A stretch of 64,000 bases of DNA from positions 1 through 64,000 of the forward strand of contig NZ_QYUR01000002.1 of assembly GCF_003596405.1 (NCBI RefSeq). The letters run 5' to 3'. The position numbers were made by a program, and so were the translations under genes. The notes below the pieces were generated by a model. That model was not told the DNA's origin, did not search any database, and saw only the letters and a list, made by a program, of their open reading frames with translations. Every line of letters starts with the position of its first letter. Position 1 is the stretch's first letter. This document shows, one piece after another, positions 19,160 to 28,807 of this stretch. This DNA is from Pseudomonas cavernicola (GTDB lineage Bacteria; Pseudomonadota; Gammaproteobacteria; Pseudomonadales; Pseudomonadaceae).

Positions 19160-19918
19160 ATGCAACTGAAAGACAAAGTCATCATCATCACTGGCGGTTG
19201 CCAGGGGCTGGGCCGCGCGATGGGCGAGTACCTGGCGGCTAAGGGCGCCAAGCTGGCATTGGTCGACCTCAATCAGGAAAAGCTCGACGAAGCCGTGGCC
19301 GCCTGTAAGGACGCCGGTGGTGACGCCCGGGCTTACCTGTGCAACGTCGCCAATGAAGAGCAAGTGACCCACACCGTCGCTCGGATCGCCGAAGACTTCG
19401 GCGCCATCAATGGCCTGGTCAACAACGCCGGCATCCTGCGCGACGGTCTGACCATCAAGATCAAAGACGGCGAAATGACCAAGATGAGCCTGGCGCAGTG
19501 GCAGTCGGTGATCGACGTCAACCTGACCGGCGTATTCCTCTGCACCCGCGAAGTGGCGGCGAAGATGATCGAGCTGGGGAACGAAGGCGCGATCATCAAC
19601 ATCTCCTCGATCTCCCGCGCGGGCAACATGGGCCAGGCCAACTACTCCGCCGCCAAGGCCGGTGTAGCCGCCGACACCGTGGTCTGGGCCAAGGAGCTGG
19701 CGCGCTACGGCATCCGTGTCGCCGGCGTCGCACCGGGCTTTATCGAGACCGAGATGGTCGCCAGCATGAAGCCGGAAGCGTTGGAGAAGATGACATCCGG
19801 CATCCCGCTCAAGCGCATGGGCAAACCGGCGGAGATCGCCCACTCGGTCGCCTACATCCTGGAAAACGACTACTACACCGGTCGCATCCTGGAGTTGGAC
19901 GGTGGTCTGCGTCTCTGA
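19160..19918 (+). CDS. Short-chain dehydrogenase/reductase (FabG-like)
   Basis: NAD(P)-dependent oxidoreductase of 252 residues with the classical SDR features: cofactor motif [12 protein letters not shown] near the N-terminus, VNNAG, the catalytic Ser in ISSISRAG and the YxxxK pair in NYSAAKAG. The end LELDGGLRL is typical of FabG-like members. The ATG at 19160 has GAGGGG 8 bases upstream; the frame extends to a TTG at 19145 that overlaps this site. It is a lone gene without fatty-acid genes nearby, so the substrate is open; 3-oxoacyl reduction is the default guess. Confidence 0.88.
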   Translation: MQLKDKVIIITGGCQGLGRAMGEYLAAKGAKLALVDLNQEKLDEAVAACKDAGGDARAYLCNVANEEQVTHTVARIAEDFGAINGLVNNAGILRDGLTIKIKDGEMTKMSLAQWQSVIDVNLTGVFLCTREVAAKMIELGNEGAIINISSISRAGNMGQANYSAAKAGVAADTVVWAKELARYGIRVAGVAPGFIETEMVASMKPEALEKMTSGIPLKRMGKPAEIAHSVAYILENDYYTGRILELDGGLRL

Positions 19919-19919
19919 T

Positions 19920-20051
19920 GTAGGTTGGCGCTGAACGGAGTGATGCCCAACAAGGAGTCGCCTAGCGACTCCCTTTGTTCGGTCTCGAGATCACAAGCCC
20001 GGCCTTGCAGGCCGGTTGTTGGGCATCGCCTTCGGCTCAGCACCAACCTAC
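19920..20051. repeat. Large imperfect palindrome (GTAGGTTGG / CCAACCTAC repeat)
   Basis: The left arm starts GTAGGTTGG at 19920 and runs through GATGCCCAACAA. The right arm ends CCAACCTAC at 20051 and is nearly its reverse complement over about 34 bases. Inside are GGAGTCGC/GCGACTCC and GCCGG-type hairpins. A half copy sharing GATGCCCAACAAGGAGTCGC lies at 24403-24455. It fills the gap between convergent genes and probably folds into a long RNA stem that could end transcription. Confidence 0.75.
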
Positions 20052-20123
20052 CCTGCGCTCTCCTGATGGATTTACAGAGTACCTACCCAGGTGTCCGACG
20101 CTTAACTAATTAACCAAGAGCGC

Positions 20124-21146
20124 TTACCAGCCGACCCCGAAACCAACGCTATAGCGCGTTTCGTCCAGCTCGCCGGCCTCGGCACCGCTGACCAAATTCT
20201 TTTCCGCCTTCACATTCAATGAGGCCCAGTCCGTCACCTTGTAGCGCAGCCCGGCCTCGGCATCCAACTCGTAGTCCGTATCACTACCAATCGGCTTGCC
20301 AACCTCGCCGTTGGTGAACAGCTCGACGCTCCTACCCACCAGGTAACGGTTGTAATCCCACTTCAGGCCCAGCGAGTAGAAATCATTGTTCCCGCCATCC
20401 GCGTACTCGTAGTCGTTACGGTTGACCAGCGAGGCCAGGGAGAAGGCGCCCAGCTCATCGTCCCAGAATTGATAGCCGGGACCGGTACCGATGGTGCGCT
20501 GACTCGAGACATCTTCAATCTTGTCGCGTCGATAACCCAGCCGGCCCTGCCAAAACCAATGCTCGTCGAGAAAACGGTCGAGGGCGTATTCGGCGTCCCA
20601 GTTATCCGTGGTGACCACATTGTTTTGCTTTTCACGGTTATAGCCACCCTCGGCGTTGTGCCGCCAGCGGCCGTGGCGCGCCTTGGTCTTGAAGTCGACG
20701 TCGTAGTCGTCGGTGTCCTTCTCCGCCCGCTTGTAATCCAGGCCGAGATCGACGTTGCCCTTCCAGACGAAATCCTCGACCAGTGGCCTAGGCTTCATGA
20801 GTTGCTCGATGCTGGCCAGCTCCACGGTCTTCGGCGCCTCGCCGTTGACCAAGGTGACTTTGCCGGCCTCGGCCGCTTGCAGCGACTTAGCCCGCTCGCC
20901 GGTCACCTCATCCTGCTTGACCAGCAACTCCTGGTCACTTTGCAGGGTGGCAACCTTTTTCCAGTCGAGCGCAATGGTGCCGCCGTAGTCGGTCTCCAAC
21001 ACCAACTTGCCACCATCGAAGAGTTTGATTGTGCCAGACAGCCGATCACCGTTTTTCAACCATACCGTATCGGCAAACAAAGGCCCCGCAACAACAGCAA
21101 GGGCAACGCACAACAGGGCTCTAGACAGCGTGTTTTCAAACAACAT
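20124..21146 (-). CDS. DUF481 outer-membrane-type protein, copy 1
   Basis: A 340-residue exported protein. A signal peptide ends near GPLFADTVWLKNGDRLSG; the mature N-terminus carries the segment NGDRLSGTIKLFDGG, and the C-terminal two-thirds has alternating aromatic and charged strands (DFKTKARHGRWRHNAEG) as in DUF481 beta-barrels of YdiY type. It ends with a final aromatic residue (GFGVGW), typical of outer-membrane barrels. The ATG at 21146 directly opens the signal peptide. It lies 137 bases beyond a paralogue with the same orientation. Function unknown. Confidence 0.82.
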   Translation of the reverse strand: MLFENTLSRALLCVALAVVAGPLFADTVWLKNGDRLSGTIKLFDGGKLVLETDYGGTIALDWKKVATLQSDQELLVKQDEVTGERAKSLQAAEAGKVTLVNGEAPKTVELASIEQLMKPRPLVEDFVWKGNVDLGLDYKRAEKDTDDYDVDFKTKARHGRWRHNAEGGYNREKQNNVVTTDNWDAEYALDRFLDEHWFWQGRLGYRRDKIEDVSSQRTIGTGPGYQFWDDELGAFSLASLVNRNDYEYADGGNNDFYSLGLKWDYNRYLVGRSVELFTNGEVGKPIGSDTDYELDAEAGLRYKVTDWASLNVKAEKNLVSGAEAGELDETRYSVGFGVGW

Positions 21147-21283
21147 AGGGATGGCGACTGCTCCGGTTCGCGAAAGGCCGGGCATTATCCATAGGCCTGA
21201 CGTCAGAATAAGGAGTGACCGACAGTAGCCTTACGAGTTCAACCGGATTGACCAACGCCCCTCATGCTAGAGCGGCCTGCACC

Positions 21284-22300
21284 CTACCAGCCGATCCCGA
21301 CGCCCAGCAGGTAGCGGCGATCCGAGCTGCTCACCGCCGCCACGCCACCGGTCTGGTTCAACTCATAGAGCAACGACAGGCGCGCCCAACTGTTGAGGCG
21401 ATAACGCAAACCGAACTCACTGTCGAGGTCATAGTCGATCTCGCGGATCTGCGGGATCTGCAACTCCGCGTTGCTATAGAACTCAAGCCGGGTGCCCCAG
21501 AGTAAACGCTTGTAATCCCACTCTAGCGAGTAGGTATTGAACACCAGATCACCTTCCGCAGACTCGAAGGTGGCCCGGTTGAACTTGCCGATCAGATCGA
21601 AGCGCCCCAGTTCGTTGTCCCAGAAACGATAGCCGGGGCCGCTGCCGAGAATGCGCTGGCGCTGGATAGTATCGAACTCATCCCGCTGCTGCTCGATGCC
21701 CGCACGCCAGAACCAGTGGTCGGTGAAAAAACGGTCGAGGTCATATTCATACTGCCAATTGTTGTCGGTTTGCTCGCCGTTCTCCTTCTTACGCTCCAAC
21801 TCACCCGTCAGCACATGACGCCAGCGGGCATGCTCGACCCGGGTGTTGCCCTTGAGTTGCCACTCATCGGTTCTGTCTTCATTACGCTGCATGTCCAGCT
21901 TGGCATCCAGGTTGCCTTCCCAGACCCGGTCTTGCAGTAACGGGCGCGGCGGCACCAGGCGGGTGATGCTGGCCAACGGTACGGTCTCGGTGGTCGAGTT
22001 GAGCACCCGTACCATGCCCTTGCCGGCGGCTTCCAGGCGCTTGCTATGCTCGCTGTCGAGGCCAGTTCGACGCAGCAATAAGGGTTTGTCCGAGCGCAGG
22101 GTGTCGATATCCTTCCAATCGATCAGAACACGGCCGGCGTACTTGGTTTTCAGCGCCAGCTTGCCGCCATCCAGCAGTAAGATCTCACCACTCAGGCGAT
22201 CGCCATTATTCAGCCAAACGCTGTCCGCCCAGGCTGACGTGATGGGGCCCAACAGAGCAGTTAAAAACAGAACACTTGAAAGCAGGGTGCGTAGCAGCAT
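21284..22300 (-). CDS. DUF481 outer-membrane-type protein, copy 2
   Basis: A 338-residue paralogue of the downstream protein, with signal peptide MLLRTLLSSVLFLTALLG...AWA, then DSVWLNNGDRLSGEILLLDGG and a C-terminal strand-rich region ending YLLGVGIGW. The two share domain order, length and several blocks (NNGDRLSG, LLQDRVWEGNLD versus LVEDFVWKGNVD), so they arose by tandem duplication. The ATG at 22300 overlaps the start codon of the divergent alkyltransferase-like gene by two bases. Function unknown; the pair may be alternative porin-like or salt-response proteins. Confidence 0.82.
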   Translation of the reverse strand: MLLRTLLSSVLFLTALLGPITSAWADSVWLNNGDRLSGEILLLDGGKLALKTKYAGRVLIDWKDIDTLRSDKPLLLRRTGLDSEHSKRLEAAGKGMVRVLNSTTETVPLASITRLVPPRPLLQDRVWEGNLDAKLDMQRNEDRTDEWQLKGNTRVEHARWRHVLTGELERKKENGEQTDNNWQYEYDLDRFFTDHWFWRAGIEQQRDEFDTIQRQRILGSGPGYRFWDNELGRFDLIGKFNRATFESAEGDLVFNTYSLEWDYKRLLWGTRLEFYSNAELQIPQIREIDYDLDSEFGLRYRLNSWARLSLLYELNQTGGVAAVSSSDRRYLLGVGIGW

Positions 22301-22691
22301 GATCCATCGACAGGCAGAGGGTGAGGACAAAGCGGTAGAGCATGCCTGGGCCGTCGGGCGACCGGCAAGCGCCGAGGCACGGCGGGCGGCGCTGTATCTG
22401 ACCCTGGCGCAGGTGCCAGAAGGCAAGGTGGTGAGCTATGGCCAGTTGGCCGAGCTAGCGGGCCTTGGCCGTGCAGCCCGCTGGGTCGGTCGCACCCTCA
22501 GCCAACTGCCGCAAGGCAGCACGCTGCCCTGGCATCGCGTAGTGGCTGCCGGAGGTCGGCTCAGCTTGATTTCAGGCAGCCCCTCCGGCGAGGAGCAGCG
22601 TGCGCGTTTACGCGCCGAAGGCGTGCGCATCCATAACGAACGGGTGGATATGCAGCGGCATGGCTGGCGCCCAGCGGAGCACAGCGGTTAG
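22299..22691 (+). CDS. atl: Alkyltransferase-like protein (MGMT family without catalytic Cys)
   Basis: A 130-residue protein with the methylguanine-DNA methyltransferase DNA-binding domain. The active-site motif PCHRV is PWHRVV here, the Cys being replaced by Trp, which defines alkyltransferase-like proteins. These bind O6-alkylguanine and hand it to nucleotide excision repair rather than repairing it themselves. The helix-turn-helix region is GKVVSYGQLAELAGLGRAAR. ATG 22299 is the only standard start before the conserved domain, and it overlaps the divergent DUF481 start. The symbol is generic for the family. Confidence 0.85.
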   Translation: MIHRQAEGEDKAVEHAWAVGRPASAEARRAALYLTLAQVPEGKVVSYGQLAELAGLGRAARWVGRTLSQLPQGSTLPWHRVVAAGGRLSLISGSPSGEEQRARLRAEGVRIHNERVDMQRHGWRPAEHSG

Positions 22692-22699
22692 AGTGCGCG

Positions 22700-22741
22700 C
22701 TGTTTTTGTATTCCTGTTTTTGTAATCCTGTTTTTGTAAAC
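22700..22741. repeat. Three-unit 14-bp tandem repeat (CTGTTTTTGTAWWC)
   Basis: Three head-to-tail units start at 22700, 22714 and 22728: CTGTTTTTGTATTC, CTGTTTTTGTAATC and CTGTTTTTGTAAAC. They are markedly T-rich in a GC-rich region and lie 48 bases before ampG. They could alter promoter spacing or bind a regulator. Confidence 0.8.
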
Positions 22742-22788
22742 CAACCTTGTAATCCAAGTTCCGTACTCCCCAGGCAGATCACAGCCCA

Positions 22789-24348
22789 ATGCCCCGTAAA
22801 ACCTGGCGCGCCGCCCTCGCCGCCTACGCTACCCCCGCCAGCTTGGCTCTGCTCCTGCTGGGGTTTGCCGCAGGCTTACCTTACATGCTGGTGTTTTCCA
22901 CCCTCTCGGTCTGGCTGCGCGAGGCCGGAGTGGCGCGTGAAACCATCGGTTTCGCTAGCTTGATCGGCCTCGCGTATGCCTTCAAATGGGTCTGGTCTCC
23001 ACTTCTCGACCAATGGCGCCTTCCGCTGCTGGGCAAGCTGGGGCGGCGCCGTTCCTGGCTGGTGCTAGCCCAACTGCTGGTCGCCATCGGGCTGGCCGGC
23101 ATGGCGCTGTGCGATCCACAGCAAAACCTGTCCTGGCTGATCGCCTTGGCCGTGTTGGTAGCCTTTGCCTCGGCCACCCAAGACATTGCCGTCGATGCCT
23201 ACCGCCTGGAAATCGCCGAAGACAGCCGCCAGGCCGCGCTGGCCGCCAGTTACATGGCCGGCTACCGGGTCGCCGCACTGTTGGCGACCGCCGGTGCGCT
23301 GTATTTCGCCGAATGGTTCGGCTCCACCAAGGAGCTGTACAAGCACTCGGCCTGGGCCGGCACTTACCTGCTGTTCGCGCTGTTGATGTTACCGGGGCTG
23401 CTCACCAGCCTGTGGATGAGCGAACCAGCGGTGCCGCTACGCACCCAACTGTCAGCCGCCCGCTATGGTTTTACTCATCAGATGGTCTCGGTACTGGTGT
23501 TGATTGTGCTGCTGGTCTCGGTGCCGGCGATGTTCACTCAGCTGTACCGGACGGACTTCGAGAGCGTGCTGTTCCACGGCGGCAGTTTCCTTGACCTGCT
23601 ACTGCACGACCGGGCCTTTCTGCGCGCCCTGCTCTACATCATCCTCACTTCGCTGTGCCTGTCGTCCATGGGCCGCCGGGGCTTGGCCCCAGTGCTGACA
23701 CCCATCAACGACTTTATCCTGCGCTACCGCTGGCAAGCCCTGCTGCTGCTCGGCCTGATCGCCACATATCGCCTGTCGGATACGGTGCTGGGCGTGATGG
23801 CCAACGTGTTCTACATTGACCAAGGTTTCACCAAGGAGCAGATCGCCAGCGTCAGCAAGCTGTTCGGCCTGATCATGACCCTGCTCGGTGCGGGCCTTGG
23901 TGGTTTGCTAATCGTGCGCTTCGGGATTTTCCCGATTCTGCTCATCGGCGGCGCCGCGTCGGCGGCGACCAACCTGCTGTTCCTGCTGCTCGCCGACATG
24001 GGCCCGCACCTGCAGATGCTGGTGCTGACCATCTCTTGCGACAACTTCAGCGCCGGGTTGGCCACCGCGGCCTTCGTCGCCTACCTGTCGAGCCTGACCA
24101 ACCTGAAGTTTTCCGCCACCCAATACGCGCTGCTCAGCTCGATCATGCTGTTACTGCCGCGGCTGATCGGTGGCTACTCCGGGGTGATGGTGGAGAAGTT
24201 CGGCTATAGCGACTTTTTCCTGATTACCGCGTTACTCGGCGTGCCGACGCTGATCCTCATCGCCTGGCAGTGGCGCCGCGAAGGTCCGCAGGAAAATGGC
24301 TCGACGCCAACGTCCAGCAGCGAACAGCCCACCGCGAACCAACCATAG
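22789..24348 (+). CDS. ampG: Muropeptide permease AmpG (MFS)
   Basis: Inner-membrane importer of GlcNAc-anhydroMurNAc peptides for peptidoglycan recycling; it feeds the signal that induces AmpC beta-lactamase where that system exists. The 519-residue protein has 12-14 hydrophobic helices, the N-terminal segment LLGFAAGLPYMLVFSTLSVWLREAGV and the ATQDIAVDAYRLE block typical of AmpG. The C-terminal tail is hydrophilic. No strong ribosome binding site precedes ATG 22789. The place next to the MGMT-type gene and before mscS matches PA4393 in P. aeruginosa. Confidence 0.92.
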   Translation: MPRKTWRAALAAYATPASLALLLLGFAAGLPYMLVFSTLSVWLREAGVARETIGFASLIGLAYAFKWVWSPLLDQWRLPLLGKLGRRRSWLVLAQLLVAIGLAGMALCDPQQNLSWLIALAVLVAFASATQDIAVDAYRLEIAEDSRQAALAASYMAGYRVAALLATAGALYFAEWFGSTKELYKHSAWAGTYLLFALLMLPGLLTSLWMSEPAVPLRTQLSAARYGFTHQMVSVLVLIVLLVSVPAMFTQLYRTDFESVLFHGGSFLDLLLHDRAFLRALLYIILTSLCLSSMGRRGLAPVLTPINDFILRYRWQALLLLGLIATYRLSDTVLGVMANVFYIDQGFTKEQIASVSKLFGLIMTLLGAGLGGLLIVRFGIFPILLIGGAASAATNLLFLLLADMGPHLQMLVLTISCDNFSAGLATAAFVAYLSSLTNLKFSATQYALLSSIMLLLPRLIGGYSGVMVEKFGYSDFFLITALLGVPTLILIAWQWRREGPQENGSTPTSSSEQPTANQP

Positions 24349-24352
24349 AAAG

Positions 24353-24398
24353 ACGGTCTCTTGCCTAGTTAAGGGCAGCACGTTGGCAAGAGACAGTC
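24353..24398. repeat. Inverted repeat just after ampG
   Basis: GACGGTCTCTTGCC (24353-24366) and GGCAAGAGACAGTC (24385-24398) pair at 13 of 14 positions. There is no T-run, so it is a weak terminator candidate; it may instead be a palindromic element or protect the ampG mRNA end. Confidence 0.6.
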
Positions 24399-24402
24399 TC
24401 GT

Positions 24403-24455
24403 CGGTTGGAGCTAAGCGCAGCGATGCCCAACAAGGAGTCGCCCCGCGACTCCCG
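24403..24455. repeat. Partial copy of the GTAGGTTGG-type repeat
   Basis: GGTTGG followed by GCGATGCCCAACAAGGAGTCGC and CGCGACTCC matches one arm plus the inner hairpin of the palindrome at 19920-20051. Further GC-rich hairpins fill 24460-24550 before the intron-like element. Confidence 0.65.
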
Positions 24456-24583
24456 GCGCCCGGAATCCTGCTTGGCCGCCCGGCCTGGCACAGACTGGCG
24501 GGGGGCTTCAGCCCGCCGATACAGAGCGCGTGGCGGGGCTTGCCCACGCCACTCTATCGAGTAAACAACCCTCCCGGATCAAC

Positions 24584-25263
24584 ATCGGGTAGGAGGCGGG
24601 GTCACCCCCGCCGTCCTCCCACACCACCGTACGTACGGTTCCGTATACGGCGGTTCCTGCCTACTGACAAACTGCATCAGCGAGCTTGGTTTCGTTCGAT
24701 GTGTCGCCCGCGTAGTCTAAGCACCCGGACAGGCTCTCGGGACTTCCGGCCCCTACCTCCTGATTGTCCAGGCCTCCGTATAAGGGAGCTTGTGCCTGCG
24801 ACCCGCTCAGAGAGCACACCTGACTATCCGCTCATGGCAGGTTCAGCCCTTCATTGCTCCGGTTCCGAGCAACTACTACGGCCTCGGCTGACTTCTGCTC
24901 GCCCATCCCGTCACCTCACGATGCCGGTAGCACATGGCAGGCGAACAGATCTCCCAGGGTAATTCGCGCGACCTTCCTGCTTATGCCTGTCGGATATACG
25001 TCGTAGCGTTCCGTGCAAGTATCGGGCTTTGGCAATTATGGCTACCTCACCCTGCTACGCCGCCTAATCCGCTTCCTGTTCGTCAGGCCAGCAGTTTGCC
25101 TTCGGCTTCCTTCAGATTCGCAGTCGCCCGCGACACCCTTGCCTTCAGCTAACACTTCCCCTTGCCGGGTGTGTAGAGGACTTCCACCTCCAAGTCATCC
25201 AGCTCACCACCACAGTGAGCCAGACAGCGCCAGTCACGGCGCTACGCGCCATGCCTGGCGCAC
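24584..25263 (-). mobile_element. ORF-less group II intron, probably class C
   Basis: Read on the minus strand, the 5' end is GTGCGCC (25263-25257), fitting the group II GUGYG start, and it begins 3 bases after the U-tract of the mscS terminator. Near the 3' end is a 32-base hairpin (24654-24623): outer stem ACCGCCGTA/TACGGTGGT, inner stem TACG/CGTA and a 2-base bulge, as in domain V, with CGC at positions 3-5. A GC-rich domain VI-like hairpin follows and the element ends CTACCCGAT. No reverse transcriptase or maturase frame is present. Insertion behind a terminator is the known habit of class C introns. It may be a deletion form moved in trans or a fossil. Confidence 0.8.
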
Positions 25264-25266
25264 CAT

Positions 25267-25294
25267 AAAAAAGGCCGGCAAATGCCGGCCTTTT
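25267..25294 (-). terminator. Terminator of mscS, target of intron 1
   Basis: GGCCGGC/GCCGGCC stem at 25273-25290 with six U residues at 25272-25267 on the minus strand. It lies 14 bases beyond the mscS stop. The intron-like element begins directly after it. Confidence 0.88.
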
Positions 25295-25307
25295 ACTCTG
25301 CGCAGAC

Positions 25308-26135
25308 TCAGTTGCTCTGCAGCAGATGCACCACCCTATGCGGGAAAGGGATATTGATCCCCGCGGCCGTCAGGCGCTCTTTGGCCTGCTCGATAAAGTC
25401 GAACGTCACCGGCCAGTAATCCCCCGTCGCCACCCAAACCCGCAACGACAGGCTGATCGCACTGTCGCCCAGCGCAGTGACGAACACCACCGGCGGCGTG
25501 TCCTGGAGCACCCGCGCGTCGGCAGCAACCTCCAACAGCACCGCGCGAGCCAACTTGATATCGCTGCTGTAATCGATCCCCAAATTGATATCGACGCGAC
25601 GCTTTTCCTCACGCGAGTAGTTGGTGATATTGCCGTTGGAGAGGCTGCCGTTGGGCACGATCACCACCTTGTTGTCGGCGGTTTTCAGGGTGGTGTGGAA
25701 GATATGGATGCTATCCACACTGCCGCTGACACCCTGCGCCTCGATCCAGTCACCGGCACGGAACGGGCGGAACAGCAGAATCAGCACCCCGCCAGCAAAA
25801 TTCGCCAGGCTGCCTTGCAGCGCCAGGCCAATAGCCAGACCGGCGGCACCGATAGCGGCAATAAAGGACGTGGTTTCCACCCCCACCATCGAGGCCACAC
25901 TGACCAGCAGCAGCACCTTGAGGACGATGTTGGCCAGGCTGCCAATAAAAGCGTGCAAGGCGCGGTCGACATTGCGCAGCTCCAGCAGGCCTGCGACCTT
26001 ATGGGTCAGCTTGTTGATCAGCCACCAACCAATCAGCAAGGTAAGCAAGGCCAGAGTCAGCTTGCCGCCGTACTCCAGCACCACCGGTAACCAGGTCTCC
26101 GACATTTTCACCAATTGCTCGACATTCATATCCAT
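25308..26135 (-). CDS. mscS: Small mechanosensitive channel MscS
   Basis: Inner-membrane channel that opens under membrane tension and releases solutes after osmotic downshock. The 275-residue size fits the compact E. coli MscS type. Three hydrophobic helices lie in the first 120 residues; the pore helix is GAAGLAIGLALQGSLANFAGG, with the Gly/Ala packing pattern. The beta domain follows (FRPFRAGDWIEAQGVSG). The ATG at 26135 has AGGAG 7 bases upstream; the longer frame to 26447 reaches back into yajQ and is rejected. It is followed by its own terminator and then the intron. Confidence 0.93.
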   Translation of the reverse strand: MDMNVEQLVKMSETWLPVVLEYGGKLTLALLTLLIGWWLINKLTHKVAGLLELRNVDRALHAFIGSLANIVLKVLLLVSVASMVGVETTSFIAAIGAAGLAIGLALQGSLANFAGGVLILLFRPFRAGDWIEAQGVSGSVDSIHIFHTTLKTADNKVVIVPNGSLSNGNITNYSREEKRRVDINLGIDYSSDIKLARAVLLEVAADARVLQDTPPVVFVTALGDSAISLSLRVWVATGDYWPVTFDFIEQAKERLTAAGINIPFPHRVVHLLQSN

Positions 26136-26166
26136 AGGAGCGCTCCTTACAGCGACTTGAAATGAA

Positions 26167-26190
26167 ACCGCCATGGCAAGCCATGGCGGT
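26167..26190. repeat. Perfect 11-bp palindrome upstream of mscS
   Basis: ACCGCCATGGC (26167-26177) and GCCATGGCGGT (26180-26190) are separated by AA. It lies 31 bases before the mscS start and next to the yajQ terminator, so it could be an operator or a leader hairpin for mscS. Confidence 0.5.
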
Positions 26191-26240
26191 AAAAAACTTA
26201 GCGGAACCTCTGCGACGCCACTGCGGCGCGGAGGTTCCGT
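26191..26240 (-). terminator. Probable terminator of yajQ
   Basis: On the minus strand CGGAACCTC pairs with GAGGTTCC at the two ends of 26202-26239, with an inner GC-rich hairpin. A run of T residues (26196-26191) follows about 5 bases later. The spacing of the T-run is slightly long, so strength is uncertain. Confidence 0.5.
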
Positions 26241-26250
26241 TGACTGCGAG

Positions 26251-26730
26251 TTAATCGCGGAAGTTGTTGTACTGCAGCGGCATGCCGAAGTCTTTGGCGC
26301 GCAGGGCGGCGATGGCCTCCTGCAGGTCGTCACGCTTCTTGCCGGTGATGCGTACCTGCTCGCCCTGGATAGCGGCCTGCACCTTGAGTTTGCTGTCTTT
26401 GATATGCGCGACGATCTTCTTCGCCAGCTCTTTATCGATACCTTCACGCAGCACGGCTTCCTGCTTCACGCTTTTGCCCGAAGGGTAGGCCTCTTTCAAT
26501 TCCAGGCATTGCACATCGATCTTGCGCTTAACCAGGCTGAGCTTGAGAATCTCTACCATCTGCTCCAGCTGGAAATCCGCATCAGCGGTCAGGTTGATGG
26601 TCAGTTCCTTGAACTCGAAAGTGCCTTTGCCGCGTAGATCGTAGCGACGCTCCAGCTCTTTCATCGCGTTATCGACGGCGTTGGTGACTTCATGTTTGTC
26701 CAGTTCGGACACCACGTCGAACGAGGGCAT
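26251..26730 (-). CDS. yajQ: YajQ family nucleotide-binding protein
   Basis: Cytoplasmic protein of 159 residues, normal for YajQ (DUF520). It starts [20 protein letters not shown] and includes [21 protein letters not shown] and [16 protein letters not shown], all strongly family-like. Members bind nucleotides, and in Xanthomonas a member was reported to bind cyclic di-GMP and act as a transcriptional partner. The ATG at 26730 has GGAG 8 bases upstream; the extension to 26922 overlaps the divergent response-regulator promoter. The gene beside it encodes a degenerate GGDEF response regulator, a suggestive but unproven link. Confidence 0.92.
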   Translation of the reverse strand: MPSFDVVSELDKHEVTNAVDNAMKELERRYDLRGKGTFEFKELTINLTADADFQLEQMVEILKLSLVKRKIDVQCLELKEAYPSGKSVKQEAVLREGIDKELAKKIVAHIKDSKLKVQAAIQGEQVRITGKKRDDLQEAIAALRAKDFGMPLQYNNFRD

Positions 26731-26878
26731 GGGATTTCTCCAGATAGACGGCGCGATCCACATCACGGACAGGATGCGCCAAGCTTGACGGTTAAAATGC
26801 CGGGTCATTATATAACTGCAGAGACAATCACTGCCCGGCCATGTACCGGCACCTTCACCACTTCCTTCGAGTCTGCCA

Positions 26879-28758
<1,880 letters not shown>

Positions 28759-28807
28759 CGCCCGCGCTACCCTGCCAGTTCATCCGTCAGCCGCGATCAA
28801 TCTGCTC

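Noticed and set aside
24540..25357. Short frames within the first intron-like element
   Set aside because: None resembles a reverse transcriptase or other protein; the structure is better explained as RNA.
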